Source: Anabas testudineus
Taxonomy: Eukaryota; Chordata; Actinopteri; Anabantiformes; Anabantidae
Length of the DNA stretch: 64,000 bases
NCBI RefSeq assembly: GCF_900324465.2
Contig: NC_046616.1
Span: forward strand, 7,131,047 to 7,195,046
Reading direction: 5' to 3'
Position 1 is the stretch's first letter. Every line of letters begins with the position of its first letter. The position numbers and the translations under genes were made by a program. This document shows, in pieces, positions 1 to 13,072 of the stretch. The notes beneath the pieces were generated by a model. That model did not search any database. It had not been told where the DNA came from and saw only the letters and a program-made list of their open reading frames with translations.

Positions 1-317
1 AACAGTTATTTATAAACCACGGCTTCTGCATTTAGGGATGTTGAGCAACACGGTATTCTTAATGGGAGTCCCCTTTTAAACAGTGACAAATATGAAATGC
101 ACACAAGTCTTACCTTGTTGGTAATATTGGTGTTTTGACTTAAAATCACACACATATATAGACGACATTGCATTATGCTTATGAAGACAGATTATGTTTC
201 TGTACAGGAATCAAGCAGCAGTTATTTGCAGACTGCTCAGCCTACTCTGTCCAGCTCTTGTTTAAGACTGGAATGCACAAAGGTAAACAACAGTCATGCA
301 AGATTAGCTTCACTCAC

Positions 318-3300
318 CTGCCACTCGTACTGCTGCTGGTACTGCTGACTGAGTCTGAACTGGAAGAGCGGCTGCGAGAGCCTGACCCACTGTGGGAACG
401 TGCAGGACGGGACGCTTGGCTTGCCAGTCTCTGAGGAGAGGGATTTCGTGAGTGCGTTGAGTGCGGAGACCGGCTACGACTGTGGCGGTAAGACCTCTCC
501 CCACGTCGACCCCTGTCCTCCCGGTAAAGGTCCCTGTGAACCACGCTGGCCAAAGTAAAGGGCTCCCTGGTACGAGACTCATAACGAGGCTCTGGTGTCT
601 CAAAGCGACAAGGGCTCCTGCTGTGAGAGCGGTAGAAACCAACCCCGCCGGATGTAGATCCCCCGCTTCCTCCCGTTGTGGCCCCCGCTGATCCACTTGT
701 TCCCGTGTTGCCAGCAACAGCGTTAACGATAGTTCCACCAACTCCTGATGACACTGTTGTACCGCTTCCACTTGAGCTACCAGACCCACTCCCAGCTGTG
801 CTTAGAGTCCTCTCTCTTGCGTCACGATAATAGTCTGTCTCATAGTGCCGCTGGCGGTCGAAACTGCTACCAGGACGCTCGTGATGTCCGTAGGCACTGT
901 GATCATACGCCCGCTCCCGGCTCTCAGCAGTCCTAACAAACAGGAAGACAGAACAACATCGCATTTCAGTTACATTTAAAATGTTTAAGAAAGCTGCAAG
1001 TAGACAGAAGTTATAACATGTCTCTGGTGGGTTTATCTTAATTAAACACATGGGAAGACGCACTAAAGTGTTTCAAGAAAGATGGTTTTTAATAATAAAA
1101 AAGAAGAATTCATTATGAGTGTTCAAACAGAGCTAAAAGTGGTTTTAAATGATGGAGACAAAAGGTTTCATGTTTTTCCTCAGCCTTGTGAAATATATCT
1201 GATCTTGTTGTCACTATAGCAAAACACCAGCAATGTTGATGGGTATCTATCATGCATATCAATTCTGAGTTATTAACACAAGCTTCGAGCTTTTCTTTGA
1301 ATGCAGCTTTGTTTTCATTCACTAGTTCCGAGTTGAAAAGCATCAATGAAGTATATTCTTAGTATATTTTATGCATTATATTGGAAATACAGTCAACATG
1401 GATCGCTTAGTGGATTTTGTTTTAGCAAAAGCCATGCATTTAGTGTTTAATAGGACAGAAACCTGCAGCTTTCTGCAGGATCTAACAGATTTACAGAAAG
1501 ATTTAAAAGGAATTAAACGAGAGAGACAAAAGCCATTCTTTGCTAGGTTTTTCATTCATCTGAGAAGCTTTGGTGAAGGTCACTTATGACAAGCCTTTTG
1601 TTTACAACGTTACACAATTTGACACGACTTGATTCTCCTGCAAAAAAGGGTCTTCAAAGCATCTTTGATGAAGACGCTCATTAGAAACAGAGCATATAGG
1701 AACATTCTGTTCAGACCTGAACACACTGCTCCTGAATAAAGCAATCAGAATTTAATTTGGTAATACGACTGCTGTGTCATTACCACAGTCATATTACCAA
1801 ACTCCCTGTAATGAGCAGGACAGGACAGCAATTACCACCGTTTGAATTCAGATCAAATTATAATGAGCAAATTAGCCATGATGTTCCAACACAGGGCGGA
1901 ATATAGTTTTATATAACAGCAGTTGCAAACCTTCACTATCTTCATAATTAAAATAAGAGATTGTGTTTAATTCTTGTCTAAAGGTTAATTGCAAACAAGC
2001 CTGAAATGTCAAAATAGTAAAAACCTTTGCAGCACTAATGTGAAATTTAGATATGTGAATGAATTACTTGTGTATGACTGAGTTCACATACATTTGGGAA
2101 TATATGTACAAATATATGTGGCTGCTATATACGTAGTGTCTTGGATGTAGGTCAGGTTTCATTGGGGGCAATCCAGTTCAAGAATGAAAACGATTTAAAA
2201 GATGTTGCAGATTTTATAAAAACATATAATCATAGATATCCAGGCTTGCTACACCCTAGATGCAATTTAGTGTTCAAACCTGGAATAATCTAAGATGAAA
2301 AAAAAAAAAAAGAACCAATCTGCCTGATGTCCTATTAGACAAGTGCCCTTTTCTATTTGCCACAGACTTGGTTTCACAGTGAGCATATAACATACCAGGA
2401 AGATAAATTCCTGGTATGTTTTCAGGCCCTCACTACCTCTTTTTTGGAAATGTCCAGCATCTACTCTGCACCTAACAAAAGCAGGCACAAGCTGTATTAA
2501 AGGAAGACCAAGATTTAATGAGTTTCTTCTGTTTTCTAGTTATTTGTGTGTCTCCTTTCAGACTGATGTCATAATAAAATCCATGTAAAATAATCCCACC
2601 TTATTCCTTTGGACACGATTCACGTGTTTCCCTTGCTGATAACTGACAGAGGCGTCTAAGTCTTTTGGATCTGTGACGGATTTGGGTGATCAGAGATGTT
2701 TCGATTACTTCTATGTCCATACAAAATTTTAATTGCTTGGCTTCCCTGCTTCGTCTATGCTAACAGAGATCAGTGAGTACAAATCTAAGGCATTTGCAAT
2801 AAACACTTCTGAAACTGTTTATCTAATTAAAGAGAATCTGGCAGCAGCCTTTGGTTAGTATTTTCTGAATAGTGGTACAAATGAGGGCATGATGCATTTG
2901 TTGAGAATCTCCAGCAAATGTTTGTAATTAGTTCCTTCTGCAGCACACTGAACCTTTTATGAGATCCCTTTCATAATGTTCTAGTTTTATGATTTTGTAA
3001 CTTTCTTGTGTAGAGTGCTGTGCTCCCACTAGACATTATCCATTAGTAGTTGGAGACTTGTCAACTGCTTGTCAACAAAATTAGTTAATCAATTAAGATA
3101 CCTGAATTCCAGACTGAGCTTTAGAAACCAACATAGGGTGGTGCTAAGAGGAGGCTGCTCCCATTTATCTGAAGACGACACAAGCGTCTTCCTCTGCAGC
3201 ACTGATGCTCTGTGATTTCCTGAAACGCGATTTGCTAAATGACCCATAAGATGAGAGTCTTTGAATGCCCAACCCGACCTTTACACCTAACAAAATATGT

Positions 3301-6300
3301 GTTACACTTATATTTTAGTCCATGCTTGAGAATATTTCCCATACAAATAATCCTCTGTACCAAATAATAATAATAATAAACCTTATAAGAATTTCCCAAA
3401 AAGGCATTTTAATTTTATCCCTTACAAGGATACAGAATTACAAAATTATAACTTCTATCGAAGAAAACATTCTGATCTTCACTAAAATCCACAATTACTG
3501 ACTGGATTTATGGGTTCAACTGTTACTCATTGTGCAATTACACTGTGCTATCATCACTGTTAAACATTTCGCATAAATACAACCTGTAGATACTAACATT
3601 ATTTTAGATCATCAGTTGAAGTATTTCATGTTAAGACCACATAGGATGCACATACTTTCCTAGATGTGGAGGATAAATCAACTAGCAGTATGTCTGTATT
3701 TCACTGCACTTTACATAAAAGGTACAGCAGGTCAGGGACAAATTCAGTTTTAGCCTTTTTTTTTTTTATTTAATCATGTGTGTGCAGGACTCATGAATAA
3801 CATCTATGGTATAACAATGTCTGCTGTGAAATTGATGGATTACCTTGACCCCTTGATGCTCTCGAAAATGCTAATTTGGTGGTGCAGGCTCACTGCTCAA
3901 TAGATAGCCTTCAATTTCACTTTACACAAAACAGGTTCTACATTATTCATGGAGTGTAAAAATAATTCAGTTAGACTTTTTTTTTTTTTTTGCAGAATTT
4001 CCATCAGTGTGTGATTATTCTCTTGCTCTGGTGCATGCTAAGCACATCAACCGTTTTGAGATTACGTGAACTGCATAATTATAAGGATGCATTCCAGCAG
4101 CAGTCTTGCATGGAGGCAAAGTCATCTGGGAGCAATAAACGTGTATCAAGTTGATTCAGAATTTCAAAAAGCATTATAAGCAGTCTATTGTTAAATATGC
4201 TAAGGTTAACTGTGCAGCACTCTGCTGTGCTTTCAGATTTAAACTAACTACGAAGCTAGATTTGGGCAACATAAACTCAATCTTCTATCGCAGCGTATGT
4301 CATTTTAGATATTATAGATATATTATAAATATTAACAGGCTGTGGCACAGTACTAAACTCAATCAAAAACATTGTAATGTGAATTTATCACATTTATGTA
4401 TAAACTCAGTCTGGTTCTTTACCCTGCTGACTGCAACAGTCTGAGACAACCTGACACTGAAGAGAAAGCCACACCAGTTAAATGGTTTTAAAACAAAAAT
4501 CTGACAATTGACAGATTTCCATCATTTCTTGGTGAAAGAATGATACATACATATCTCCCTACATATACCTACTGTCCTCTTCTATGGTGAACCATTTCAC
4601 AAAATGCTACAAAAATAATATTAAATAAGTTTAATTAATTAAATTTTTCCTCACAATTGCATTCTGTAATTCTATTGACATTCTAGGTCCTCGAATAAAA
4701 AAAAGAAAGCTGAGGGAATTTTAGAAATACCAAACTGAAACTAGTGATTATTTTCATTATTAACATATATTCAAATTATTTTTTTTAATTAACAGATAAT
4801 CGAGTACCAAATTTTTTTTCCTGTTTTTCTGGGACCCTATTTTTTGTCTAACAGTTCAGAAAAATGCTTGAGATTTATTTTATTATTATCCAAGTCCGTC
4901 TCATTAGCGTTTAATAAGCACCAAGTTAAATAGGCATTACTAATTCACAATATCTTCTCTCTTATTTTTCCTTTTTTTTGAATCTTTTGTTCTTGTTGTT
5001 GTTAACAGCAGTATTATAGTAATAGTAGTAGCATTATACGTGTTTTTGGCTTTTAATAGTCTTTTAGTGCATTCTCTAGAGCAAACCATCCCCCGCTTTT
5101 CACTGCACATATTGTAAATATGAGTATGTGACAAGTCTCTCAATCTTTTGCATGTTTGTTTCTTTCCACGGCACAATCCTGGTGTTAAATGCTAAAAGGG
5201 AAATATTTTACTTTCATCACTCAACAGCTGCAAATAAGGATAAATTCATAATAAGGAGAGAAGGAATAGGAGCAGAAAAGTGGGGTCGGGTGAAAGGAAG
5301 AGAAAGGAAAACAATACAAGGTAAGGTGCAGATTTCTGCATTTAGACACAGGCAGTAATAATAGTCTAAGTACCAGCTACTTCGGTTAGTGGGGAAAATG
5401 GAGAGAGACAGGGGTTCAAACTAGGGGGTTAGAGAGGACAGCTAAAATACACAGGGCAGGACATACCAACCTTTTGAGAGAGTGGTAACTTGACCTATTA
5501 TTCCAAATACAATCTAGGGAGATAGAACTTTGTGAGCAGAAAAAATGAGCAAAAATGTTGAGTGGAGGGAAAAAAACTGAAGTAAGATTGTTCACATTAG
5601 AAAATGTAATCCACGTCTTCAGGGCGGGAGACTTCGTGTGCATAGATGAGCTGGAGTCTGTCGGTTTGGATTAAAATGATGAAAACAAACTTGCATGAAT
5701 CCAGGTTTGGACGTTTTGTATGCTGGAAAATGTCAATTTGAGTCTATATATCCATCCAGAAATGCTAGAGGGAAAAATTAAATGTTGCACTTCAGTCCTG
5801 TAAAAAAATACATGATATCCAGGAGCCTGTTTTGCACTGTTGATTCCCCACAGCAACGATGGAAGCGATGTAAAAACAAAGTCTTGCATCTTTATATGTG
5901 AAGTCCAGCGCATTCCACTTTGTTCGCACTGTGCACAGCAGTAAAGTAGCCAAACTCCTTTGGTAGAGGGAGGGAAATGACACAACCATAACAGAATAGC
6001 AACAAAGAAGATGTCTCTTAGTGATAATCCAGACGCTTGTGTAGCAGCGCTGTATTCATTCCCAGGTCAGAGAACGTTCAGTTTGAAATTCATTGATGCT
6101 AATTGTCCTTTGTTTATCCTTTACAAGCAGAAGACTTGCAGACTCTTTGGCAGTGAAAACCTGACATGAGTTCATGGGAAATGCAGTTCAGGGGTGCAAC
6201 AGTTTGTTGAATCTCTATGCGATTGTATCCAAGGTTTAGTTATAGTTCCACATTGAAGAGAGAAGAAGTAATCCACAGACACGAGATACATCTCCAACAG

Positions 6301-9300
6301 GAAGGATGGCACAGCTTTCCAGTCACAGTTTCCAGCATGCTTCTTTGAATTGTACAATCCAAACATTGTCCATGTTGGTCCTCAGTGAACCTCTGAGTCT
6401 CACTTGTTGAAAAATAAAAAAATAATCTCCACAAAAATATGGCAGGAAAAAAAATGAGAGAGTCATTTGCTCACGTTTTGTTGTCTCTACTGACTTGCTT
6501 CACCAGTAGAGGTCTCCCAGCACTCAATTTGTAATGCCCTGATCTCAGATATAATCCCAAATAAAACAACAAAGAAAAAACAAAGAACCAAGAAAGCAAC
6601 CCATACCTGTAGCATGATAGAGTATCCTTTAGGTGCCTGGTCAGTGTTAATCCAACAATGGGGAACAAATATCCTGTGATGGTTATCCACATGACTCCAG
6701 CCCACGCGAGAGGTGTACACAATTTGAAATTAGACTAATCCAAACAACGGTGTCTTATACATATGTGTGCTCTTGGTTGTTTTGTTACATGAGGGAAAAA
6801 AAGGTGACATTAATCCACCGAGCAGGGCACGTAACTCCAGATTAGGGGAATCCCAGGGATGACCGCTGGACCACTCTCTCTTTTTCTCTCTCTCTCTCTC
6901 CCACTCCCTCTTTTTCTCTCTCTCCCACTCTCTCTATTTTCTCTCTCTCCAGCAATCTCCAATAATCCTGGGAAATTTTACGATATCCAATCTGTGCCCC
7001 GTGTTTTCCGCAAATGATATATCCACCTCACAGAGATGTTTAAGCTCACAAGATAATCCCCAACAGCCATTTAAACTAGTGACTATTCATTTAAGCTACA
7101 GATACGTTTGTGTACAAGAGCGCTTTCAATTAAAGCATATGCCGGTGATTACCTGCACGTATGAATCCAGCAGCGGAGCCCTATAAGATTAAAATCTAGA
7201 GCATGAACTCTCTTTCTCCTCTTTAACCCCCAAATAAGTAAATGAATAGATGATGGAAAGATGCTTGGAGGTAAAGTGTTTACCAGATATCACGGTCCCC
7301 ACTGCCTTCAGAGAAACTTTGTCCACTTACCCGTCTAGTCTGCGTTCATAGCGTCCATCTCTGCTGTGGAGAGACGTGGGGGGCCCATACACGACCCCCC
7401 CTGCTGCCCTTGTGAACCCTGATACATCCCGGCCACGAGAGCCTAAGGACAGACTATCATCCAGCCCTCTTGCAGCACTAGGAATTGTGCCTGGTTCATT
7501 ATAATCAGTGCGCAGGTCTCTGTCCCCCATCTTGTTGATAGCATTATGAGCCTTCTGAGCACTTTTAATGTCCACAAAATCCACAAAGGCAGCAACTCCA
7601 CCTTCTGAACCCCGCTTGGGCAACACCTTGACACTCTCCACACGTCCATATCTAGAGAGAATACAGAGGAAAAACAAGGTGATGACTGGGTTTTAAACTG
7701 CAACACTGCTGCATCTGAATGTATTCGTTTGCAAACGGGGTTTTTATTTTTTTGATTTTAATTATGCAAAATCAGGACATTGCATGAGGCTGAATTCAGT
7801 TAACTCAGTGTTTGTGTGTGTGAGGAGGGGTGGGGTGGTAAAGGTGGGCTGCCACTCCAGTTTTCTTCTCTGTGGTGCTTTCTTACAAGGCAACAGTAAC
7901 CCAGCAACTGGACTTGAAACCTGGGCACGTTGCACGTTAATAAATGCATACATTTTCCTACATTAGCATGTTTTCTAGGAGGAGGGTGCTCGGCTCCGTT
8001 TGTTGCTACTGCAAAGAGCACAGGTGAGGTCTAGTTAGTATTTAGACATTTCCTCTCATCCAAAAGCAACATGAATGAATATGTTTCTCTTTCACTAGCA
8101 GCAGCTCACTCCTGGTGCAGTTTTCTTATCACTTTTTGTTTGTTTGTTTTTTTAATGTGGCATCATTTACTATTTTGTAATCTCCTGAATTACAACTGAT
8201 CAAAATATAATTAGGTTGTTTAATACACAATACATATTAGGTTTTCTTAATATACCCGATTGAAAATAAATAAAGAAGCTCCAGTATCAGTGTAGGACTA
8301 CAGAGCTTTCTATAAAATGCGTTGAGTTTCCTCTCGGAGACTCTTCGGGTGTGTTTTCTCTGTCCGACAGAGACGGCAGGGTACCCATAAATTTATTGGC
8401 ATGCCAGTTCCCAACATTGAGCTGCCTCCGACGCCATTTTAGAAAAGCTGTTCACACTGCTTACTCATTCTGCCGCCCCCCATCTTCATTGACTTCTATC
8501 ACACATCGAGCTGTCATGCACCTGCATACTGTGACTACCTCTGGGTTAGAGCTGGAGCTGAGCAGCAGGCTAAAAGGCACTGGCCGACACACTTCACCAT
8601 CCCCCAAACACAACGTTACGCACATCACGGCACAGCACGGACTAATGTAAATAAAATTGCATTATTATTGCGATTTCTGCAAGGCTGCATGAATCAGACA
8701 TGAATCGTGTTTGTAGTTGCACCACTGCATCCGTCTCCCGTGGATAATAAGATCCAAAGAGCGCAAAACGCCACATTAATTGTCACTGGTTTCTATATTT
8801 CACATAGTCGTATGTTGGGGGGTTTGCTGGGGAACAAACGCGCCTTTGGTTACAGTTAAACAGACATGTATGATTTATGTTGGTAATTAAGCAGCTTTCG
8901 TCCGATATGGCGACGCCTACACTGTAGAAAAAACGCAACGTTGCTCATATATATGTACTGGAAGCTGTTTTTCAGCCGTCAGCTCTCCAGCACATATGCA
9001 CGGAGAGGCGGGCTGCTATTTCCTTGACAGTCCGGAGCGCGCAGAGCCGTGGTAGACACACAAAAAGTCATATTTACATTTTCTTTCTCCGTCCACGCAA
9101 GACAACAAAGAGCTAAAAGCCCCTAAACTGGTGCATGGGTCTGGTCTGGTCTGCTCCAACAGCCCAAACAAAAGGCACAGATGGAGCTCAGTTTTTAATA
9201 TCGTAATTAAAATATCGATATGTTGCATTATTCCCCTTAAATCAGATCACGCTGCAGGCTGTGCGAGTCAGCAGCTGCTGCTGCTGCTGCGGTGCTGGTG

Positions 9301-10264
9301 CTGGGGGGGGGACAACGAGGTTCCAATGAACCATTTTCTGTGTCCATACGCGCACAGAGTAAACACCAGGAGCAGTGTTACAATGCTGCATATCAGTGAA
9401 CACACACAGAACCCGGTTCAATCACAGCAACAATGTTGCAGCGTGGACGGCGGCGTGATGTCGCGTCACCTTCGAGGTTTCACCGACCTGCGTTAGATTT
9501 TGGATGAAACCTGTCGCCAGCTGCGGTTGCACTCTTATTATCCACAGATATGCTAATGAACCCTACACCGTGCACACGTTTGCTTGGAGGTAGCGACCTG
9601 AGAATCGCGCAGAGCCAAGTGAAACACAGGATCCCGTTTTGCTCGGGCACCACTAACACACACGCCGATACGCTTTCATGCCGGAGATGCACAAAGCTGA
9701 GAGCACGGCTGGCTCAGCGCTGGCAGCTCGGCTGAAGTTTGTTTACACTGCCTGTGAGATATCAGCGTCCTGGCTTTGGAGAAAACGTGTTTCTATACGT
9801 TTCCCCCCTCCACCCCCGAAGTGGAAATGGCTGCGTAAAAGTCAAATGGTCACCTGGTGGGAATGCACAGCCACACATGAAAAGCCAGGTAAAGTTATCT
9901 CCCAGCTCACAAGTATGAACCATATGTTTCACTGCACAAGTGGCTCAAACGTTGTTCTATCTCTTTATTCTTTTATAAATCAGCTCAAATGCGGTGTTGT
10001 TGCTTGTGAGGAGCTGACAGCACAGTTGCCAAATGGGACTTTGCTTCAGGGGAACCTCCTGCTTCATCCCGACTTCACTAAAAATGTGACACAACAGAGA
10101 GATGCTAGCCGTGCACTCGTCGTTACAATATAAAACACACACACACACACACACACACCGCTCATTAGTGTTGCTACTCACCGCTTGAAGTGCTCAATTA
10201 TTTTCTCTTCTCGTACATTTTCGGGTAAATTTCCCACCCATAAATGTCTGGTTTCCCGGACCAT
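318..10264 (-). CDS. spen: spen (SPEN/MINT/SHARP transcriptional repressor), N-terminal part
   Basis: SPEN is a very large nuclear RNA-binding co-repressor that recruits SMRT/NCoR and HDACs, acting in Notch/RBPJ and nuclear-receptor repression. Three coding exons are visible on the minus strand: 10182-10264 (starts MVRETRHLWVGNLPEN), 7331-7651 (RYGRVESVKVLPKRG) and 318-932. All junctions are GT/AG and the phases agree (83, 321 and 615 nt), giving about 339 residues. Residues 5 to about 80 form the first RRM; FVDFVDIKSAQKAH is its RNP-like strand. The rest is Arg/Ser-rich, with HSRSRSPHSTHSRNPSPQRL nearly as in human SPEN. The ATG at 10264 starts the conserved N-terminus. The donor at 317 shows that the gene continues beyond the left edge; the later RRMs and the SPOC domain are not here. 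An extra Ser/Gly/Thr-rich stretch (residues about 179-233) is unlike human. Confidence 0.96.
933..7330 (-). other. spen intron 2
   Basis: This 6.4-kb AT-rich intron lies between coding exons 2 and 3. I find no second gene in it; the longer open frames have no recognisable domain. It holds two small inverted repeats (1756-1801 and 2389-2420), several poly(A)/poly(T) runs and a CT-rich tract near 6875-6950. The segment 5100-7200 has a somewhat different texture and several short minus-strand frames, but no coherent coding signal. Confidence 0.8.
6871..6950. repeat. CT-rich low-complexity tract
   Basis: The stretch is made of TCTC and TTTTTCTC units broken by CCAC. On the spen transcript strand it reads as a purine (GA) tract. 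It is simple sequence with no coding signal. Confidence 0.85.
7652..10181 (-). other. spen intron 1, GC-richer towards exon 1
   Basis: This 2.5-kb intron separates the first two coding exons. The part from about 8880 to 10180 is richer in GC and CpG (for example near 9000-9060 and 9420-9500) than the AT-rich left half, as expected near a promoter. It holds a CAG/CTG-rich patch at about 9270-9300 and a CA repeat at its right end. No gene is recognised. Confidence 0.7.
10134..10158. repeat. (CA)n microsatellite
   Basis: About twelve CA units lie just inside spen intron 1, some 23 bases beyond the exon 1 donor. Confidence 0.95.
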
Positions 10265-10673
10265 ACTGTGTGCTCCTGCTCCCCGATCATACAGATGAGT
10301 TTACTATGTCAGTTTGTTCCCGTGCAAAATAGAAAAGCTTTGCAAAATAAACGCCGTACGAGAGGAAAAAACACTCGGCGCAAATCATTGATGAGTCGTT
10401 GTGACCCTATGTAAACCATTAGGTTGGATCCCCGCACGCTGTTTGATACTCTTCACTGTTAAAAGCGCGATCTTGCGCCTCCTCACGAACGCGCTCTCGA
10501 CTGTTCCCGTGACTAGGCGCGTCCCTGACACCACGCGACCTTTGGGTGTCGAAAGAAAGCATGCAGCTTCCTAAAAAGATGCAGCAAGTTCGCTGGTAAT
10601 GAGAGGCACACCGCGCAGGCGTGGCTTTGTGTGTGAACTTCTTTTTTCTCCCCGATGAGATAGTGTTCCGGCC

Positions 10674-10686
10674 GTGCGCATGCGTG
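10674..10686. promoter_or_regulatory. NRF1-type site upstream of spen
   Basis: GTGCGCATGCGTG, a near-consensus NRF1 site, lies about 410 bases upstream of the spen start codon. It is a plausible promoter element of spen; no TATA box is evident. Confidence 0.45.
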
Positions 10687-12360
10687 AGAAAACCCCTGGT
10701 TGAATGCTGGTGCTTTGACATGTGAGAAGCTTTGACTCACAGGAGGATCCCATCAGATGGGTTTGTGAGGTGAGGACCTTTGCACACAGCAAAACCAACA
10801 GAACCCGGGTTAACTTTTATTATTATTAATAATAATATTATTATTAGTGGAGGTATAGGTTACATAAAATTTATCAATGAAAAGGTCCTCATCCCATTAT
10901 GATTAAGTGAGCACACATTTGAAAATAACAACAGAGGAGTATTAAAGATTGCTCCCTCCAGGCTGATTGTTGATTTATGTCAATCATTAGTTGCTCTTAC
11001 GATAAATACTAATAATTATAGGGTGTGGTGGAATGGGCTGCAGCCTCTTGTATCTCCAGAACAGAATAACCCATAAAAAAAATGGATAGTTGGATGAATT
11101 ACTGACAGCATAATAGTCATCGCTAATTGCTTTATTTATCTTCTGAACCTACAGGTGAACAGTTCCAAGCATTTAAACACTATTTCCATGCTGAGATATG
11201 CTGATGCAAGGCTCTGGTAAGATGACCACCCTCTTTTTATACAGAGTGTTGAAGATTTTGACACATAAACCGGAAACTAAGCCTGCAGGAAACAGGAAAC
11301 TAAGAGCCTGTGGTAGGCAACTCTGAATGTTGATTAAAATATATGAGCCTGTGATAAATTTAACGGCAGCAACACACCGTAACATAAGTTCAAATCCGCA
11401 TAGAGCGCATTAAATGCCACTCTCTCAATTATGTTCTACTGATTATTTCCCTGAGATTGAGGACAGCATTGTGATTGTGGAAATCCTAATTACATCTTAG
11501 AGTGTAGAGTTAAAGAGAAGTTCCTTACAAATGTTTTACACTTCTGTCACCTGTGTGTCCATTACCCTGTAAACCAAAGGACTCTTGGAGAGTTGGGGGA
11601 AATCCTAGTTTGTAACTTGTGTCACCACAGCTAATGCACCCATTGATGCAAATAAGAAGCACAACGTAGTAGACGTAGTACTCGTGATAAAAGTAAAGGG
11701 TCTAACATGCAGTGTTACTTAAAGGTTGGTGGGTTTAGTTCACTGACTGACAGCTGTCACAGTTTAACACACTGACTGACATGACAACAAACATGTTTCA
11801 TAAAACTATAACTTGTCATATAATTATATACAGTGGTCTGCCAGGAGGCGCAAGGCTAATTTACCTGTTCTACCAATAGTGGGATGCAAAATGATGAAGC
11901 GAAAAGGCAATGGCAGGAACTTTGACCTGATCTAAGCTTTGTTTTAAGCTAATAAGTAACATGAGATAATTGGATGCATGTCCAAAGGTCAAAGAGGTGG
12001 TGATAAGCACCGATGACACATAAAAACTGCACTTTTTATGTGTTTTCTTGAAAGAGTATCCCTCTTTTTATCATGCTTGCTCAAGGTGGGTACTACTAAA
12101 AAATATGTCAACACAATGATAAACATCCGGGTGATGTGGGTTTTAGTAAATGTATTCCTCGGTTTATTTTGGCCATAAAATGCTGGCGCTGCATGCAAAG
12201 CCTGATTTCTGACTTAATGTTTAATCCAGAAGAGCTCTGTTACTACACCACAGCACTATTCTGCTTTTGTTGCTATATTAAGCTTGCAGGCAGGCGATTA
12301 AAGGCAGAAGTGCGCGTGCGTAAAAATGCGGTAACCGTGGGCACACGAAGCTGCGCTTCG

Positions 12361-12370
12361 GCGCATGCGC
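12361..12370. promoter_or_regulatory. NRF1-type site GCGCATGCGC
   Basis: This is the perfect palindromic NRF1 consensus inside a short CpG-rich patch that also has GTGCGCGTGCG just upstream. Such sites mark TATA-less vertebrate promoters. The nearest recognised starts (spen at 10264, tmem82 at 15951) are 2 kb or more away, so it may serve an unannotated transcript. Confidence 0.45.
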
Positions 12371-12961
12371 GTAGCGTGCCTATCAGCTGAAAACAGAAAA
12401 GTCTGGAAATCTCCAGAGGAGGTTGAAAAACCACAGCTCAGTCATGTTAGAGGACATTTCACCAATCTCGGGTGCTGGTGGAGCTCGTCCTCCCTGTGTC
12501 TACTGAATGCGTCCTGATGTGGGATTTTCTATTCTGTTCAGTTAAAATTCAATAAACCCATGGGAGTACAATTTCCTATTTTGGTGGATCGACTAGACAC
12601 CAAATCTAAATTTGCTCTTCAGTGATTTTCAGACGTGGATTATCTTGGAAACTGGACCGCCAGTGCCCACTGTCATTTCACAAGCCTCTTTCCTTTTTGG
12701 TCACGGGATGACGGGACTGGTGTAACAAAAACCCCTCTCATGGAATATATGTTTCAATAAAGACACATCTAATGGGCAAAATGTCGGCGTCCAATTTGTC
12801 TTGAATTGGATTTGGGTGTCACTTGTAGTCTGTCACGTTATTGTGACAATGTTGCAAGAGTCGAAAGCAAAAGAGGTAACACATGAACATCCCTTATTAA
12901 AAAGTCTAGTGCGCCAAAGGGTCCATTAATGCGGGTCATCGACTTTAAAACATAGTTTGCA

Positions 12962-13072
12962 TTAAAAAATCGACGGAGCAAAGTCCAGAATAAAACCAAG
13001 TAACCGAGCCTTTTCTTTGTCTAACGCCATTTTGTGTGACTTTTCTGCACTAACGCTGTCGTCGTCAGCCAT
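12962..13072 (-). other. Orphan 36-codon ORF with strong Kozak context
   Basis: The minus-strand ORF starts in an AAAATGG context and reads MADDDSVSAEKSHKMALDKE, then a short hydrophobic end (LLGFILDFAPSIF). The frame is open upstream as well. I recognise no family. It could be the first exon of a gene or transcript not otherwise seen, or chance. The upstream CpG-containing sequence and the AAAATGG start are the only support. Confidence 0.25.

Noticed and set aside
168-434. 88-codon plus-strand ORF at the left edge
   Set aside because: It lies antisense to the spen exon at 318-932 and its intron; no family is recognisable and the Arg/Ser-rich exon on the other strand explains the open frame.
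310-789. 159-codon minus-strand ORF
   Set aside because: It is an out-of-frame shadow of spen exon 3; the true frame gives the conserved SPEN sequence.
6471-6722. Hydrophobic minus-strand ORFs of 83 and 77 codons
   Set aside because: They have membrane-like stretches, but two overlapping frames, no splice context and no recognised family inside a spen intron; likely chance in AT-rich DNA.
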